Made by a program: the position numbers and the translations under genes. Shown here piece after piece: positions 12,909 to 14,833 of a stretch of 14,833 nt of DNA. Each line of letters begins with the position of its first letter. The stretch's first letter is position 1. The stretch comes from an uncultured Flavobacterium sp. (GTDB taxonomy: Bacteria > Bacteroidota > Bacteroidia > Flavobacteriales > Flavobacteriaceae), in the NCBI RefSeq assembly GCF_946220915.1, contig NZ_CAMIHH010000080.1, positions 1 through 14,833 of the forward strand, read 5' to 3'. The notes beneath the pieces were generated by a model. That model saw nothing but the letters and a program-made list of their open reading frames with translations. It was not told where the DNA came from and did no database searches.

Positions 12909-14833
12909 ATGGGTGCAAAGAAAAAGGAAAGGGTCGTATTCTATTCCAAAAATGACGGGGCTTCATGGCCAAACCTCCTGTTGGCTGAAGAGCGGCTCAG
13001 GGCATTCAGCAAAGATGCCGAATTTGATACCAAAGATATACTGGAACTCTACCATATCAAGCTCTATTTCGATAACGGCCTACAGCACCCCAGCTGGAAT
13101 TTGGACGATAGGGCTTCTTTTAAGGCGGTAGTGGCAGATTGCTGGGCTGTCGTGAAAAAGTTCATGCTGGAAATTGGCAACGGGAACATAACCGAAAATC
13201 TCAGCAAGACAGGTTATGACTACAACCGGTCGTTCTGGCAATTGATCGAAATGCTGAACGTGTATAAAAAGGTGGAGCGGGAAACTTTCGCCCTTATACT
13301 GCAAAATTTCCACAGGGATATCTATATCATACTATCCCTGCCCCATCTTGTAAAGCATTTCCAAAATGAAATCAGGGAGTTCCTCCTTACCTACCACGAG
13401 ACGGCAGAGTTGCTTATCGGAAATACGGAAGGAAGGGAAAAGGCTGCCCATGAGCTGCATTTCCCGAAGACTTTAACGCTTGCGGACAGGGAACGCATCA
13501 TTTCAAATTATCTTGACAGCCCCAAGGCCAACCTGAACTATGTAAGGCTGGTGGTAACCTCGCGCGATACCCCTGAATTCAGGCTATCCCCGAAGGTGAG
13601 GCTGAAGGCGAAGAAGAGAGCCGAAGAATTGAATCAACTGATCATGGAGGAAGGTTACACCTGGTCTGAAGGCGTGGAGGTTGCCATTGCAAAAGACCAG
13701 GCGGAACCCATAAAAATTACACGGCGCGGCAGTACCATCGTTACATCCTATAGTGAGCCCTACCTTGATGGCCATGAAGGCAGCATACCCCTTTTTAACG
13801 TGTTTGCTACTTTGTTCCACTATACCGACCAACAGGGCCTCATTGAGCTTGTAAGCCATGATTCTGAACTGGACACACTGGAGAAAATCATGATGAAATC
13901 AAAGAATGAATATGTGACCGGCACTGCATTCCTTCGCAAAAGATACCAGTCTGAAATGCAGCTGCTTCTTTATGCGCATTATCTTAAGGGCAGGGGCCTA
14001 ACTGTCGAACAACTGATCAAGGATGTCATCCATGCATTGGCTTCGCACTTTGAAATGGGCAGCCTGAGGTTCACTATGCCTTCTGCCGATTCTTCCTATC
14101 TGGAAAAAATAAGGACACTTGCCCCTGAGCTTGAATTTCTGCTCAAACAGTTTCAGGCTTTTGCAGAAGATGGCGAAATTGATTTTGAGTTGCTCGAACT
14201 GCAGTCAAATCCTACGCGGTTCAGCGAAATACCTTCCTTGTGCGAAAAAAAATATATCTATGCCAATGGTAATGAGATCACCGGGCTTATCTATCAATTC
14301 TATTCCGACCAGGCATTTTTGCACTATGTAGCGCCTTTTGAAGACAAACACCGGAATTTATACCGCCTCCTTACCATCGAAAATGTAACCATAAACCAAT
14401 TCAAAAGCTATCAGGCAGGAACGGTCAATGCACTGATAGACCAGGGGTATCTTTACATAACTGATGAGGGGTATGTTAAGGTTAAAGAATTGGCTTTTGT
14501 CCATTTGTTGGGCGACCTCTATAAATCGGAAGTCCTTTCCTATTGGAACTATGGAACTCCGTACCGTATTGCAATCGACAAAATGATTGCCGATGGCCTT
14601 GTTGCCGTAGAAAACAAGCTATTCACCAGGCAGGAACAGCAATACCTTAATTTTTACCTTAACAAAAAGGAATTCACAAACGGGCTTGACCTGAGGAACA
14701 AGTATATGCATGGGACAAATTCGGCTTCAGAATCAGCACAAAGGCACGATTATAATATCCTGCTTAAAATAGTTATACTGGTAGTGTTAAAGATCAAGGA
14801 TGATTTGGTAAACCATAGGTACAGAAAAGCATA
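12909..14833 (+). CDS. Large protein with C-terminal HEPN-like R-x4-H motif, cut by the window end
   Basis: Open from the ATG at 12909 to the end of the window: 641 complete codons with no stop. The N-terminus is Lys-rich (GAKKKER). Most of the protein reads as soluble and helical, with a mixed region at about 255-320. Residues about 490-575 resemble winged-helix repeats (TVNALIDQGYLYITDEGYVK). The C-terminal part has LRNKYMHGT with R596 and H601, the R-x4-H motif of HEPN RNases and HEPN-like folds, followed by a hydrophobic helix (IVILVVLKI), as in that fold. Large HEPN proteins are common in defence and abortive infection. The gene is AT-richer than the PRTRC block and its last bases suggest that the true end is near. 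The HEPN call is a motif reading, not a database match. Confidence 0.65.
   Translation, partial: MGAKKKERVVFYSKNDGASWPNLLLAEERLRAFSKDAEFDTKDILELYHIKLYFDNGLQHPSWNLDDRASFKAVVADCWAVVKKFMLEIGNGNITENLSKTGYDYNRSFWQLIEMLNVYKKVERETFALILQNFHRDIYIILSLPHLVKHFQNEIREFLLTYHETAELLIGNTEGREKAAHELHFPKTLTLADRERIISNYLDSPKANLNYVRLVVTSRDTPEFRLSPKVRLKAKKRAEELNQLIMEEGYTWSEGVEVAIAKDQAEPIKITRRGSTIVTSYSEPYLDGHEGSIPLFNVFATLFHYTDQQGLIELVSHDSELDTLEKIMMKSKNEYVTGTAFLRKRYQSEMQLLLYAHYLKGRGLTVEQLIKDVIHALASHFEMGSLRFTMPSADSSYLEKIRTLAPELEFLLKQFQAFAEDGEIDFELLELQSNPTRFSEIPSLCEKKYIYANGNEITGLIYQFYSDQAFLHYVAPFEDKHRNLYRLLTIENVTINQFKSYQAGTVNALIDQGYLYITDEGYVKVKELAFVHLLGDLYKSEVLSYWNYGTPYRIAIDKMIADGLVAVENKLFTRQEQQYLNFYLNKKEFTNGLDLRNKYMHGTNSASESAQRHDYNILLKIVILVVLKIKDDLVNHRYRKA

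Noticed and set aside
1..14833. Search for tRNA, rRNA, CRISPR repeats, transposase genes and attachment-site repeats
   Set aside because: Nothing resembling these was seen on either strand by reading; element ends must lie outside the window.

Overview
The window looks like a piece of a mobile genetic element (integrative conjugative element or plasmid) from a Bacteroidota bacterium, probably a flavobacterium-like or sphingobacterium-like host. The reasons are a PRTRC cassette of the Bacteroidota type with its usual neighbours (SSB, DUF932 protein), AT-rich sequence before start codons instead of clear Shine-Dalgarno sites, and AT-rich cargo next to a GC-richer backbone. Sample lines counted by hand give about 35% GC at 1321-1380 and about 63% at 10801-10860. 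No rRNA, tRNA, insertion sequence or CRISPR array was seen.

Left third (1-6841), all on the minus strand and read right to left. Six genes and the start of a seventh lie 2-44 bases apart and look like one operon: an alpha/beta-hydrolase with a GHSAGS nucleophile elbow, a caspase-like protease with a His/Cys dyad, a 538-residue protein with two beta-sandwich modules, a helical region and a C-terminal winged-helix-like segment, a 105-residue beta-rich protein, a secreted and probably outer-membrane beta-barrel protein, a DUF3800 (RNase H-like) protein, and a truncated small protein at the edge. A serine hydrolase and a caspase beside an adaptor-like protein suggest an uncharacterised defence or signalling module. 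This is the main candidate for a new system.

Middle (6842-7176). A 335-base non-coding spacer separates the left operon from the rightward backbone. Its right half can fold into nested helices, followed by a strong intrinsic terminator. The 3' strand of the outermost helix is also the 5' arm of the terminator, as in a transcription attenuator or a structured small RNA.

Backbone (7177-12751), plus strand, tightly packed: ssb, DUF932 gene, two hypothetical genes, PRTRC E, PRTRC C, a probable hidden 57-codon gene, PRTRC F, PRTRC B and PRTRC ThiF. Many neighbours overlap (ATGA junctions or 17-56 bases), suggesting translational coupling. PRTRC proteins are known from plasmids and conjugative elements and their biochemical role is unknown. 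ParB, protein A and protein D are not in this window. A GC-rich hairpin follows ThiF.

Right end (12752-14833). After a 157-base spacer with two hairpins, a large gene runs off the window (at least 641 codons). Its C-terminal region carries an R-x4-H motif in a HEPN-like context, so it is a second possible defence cargo gene. The backbone is therefore flanked on both sides by cargo of different composition.
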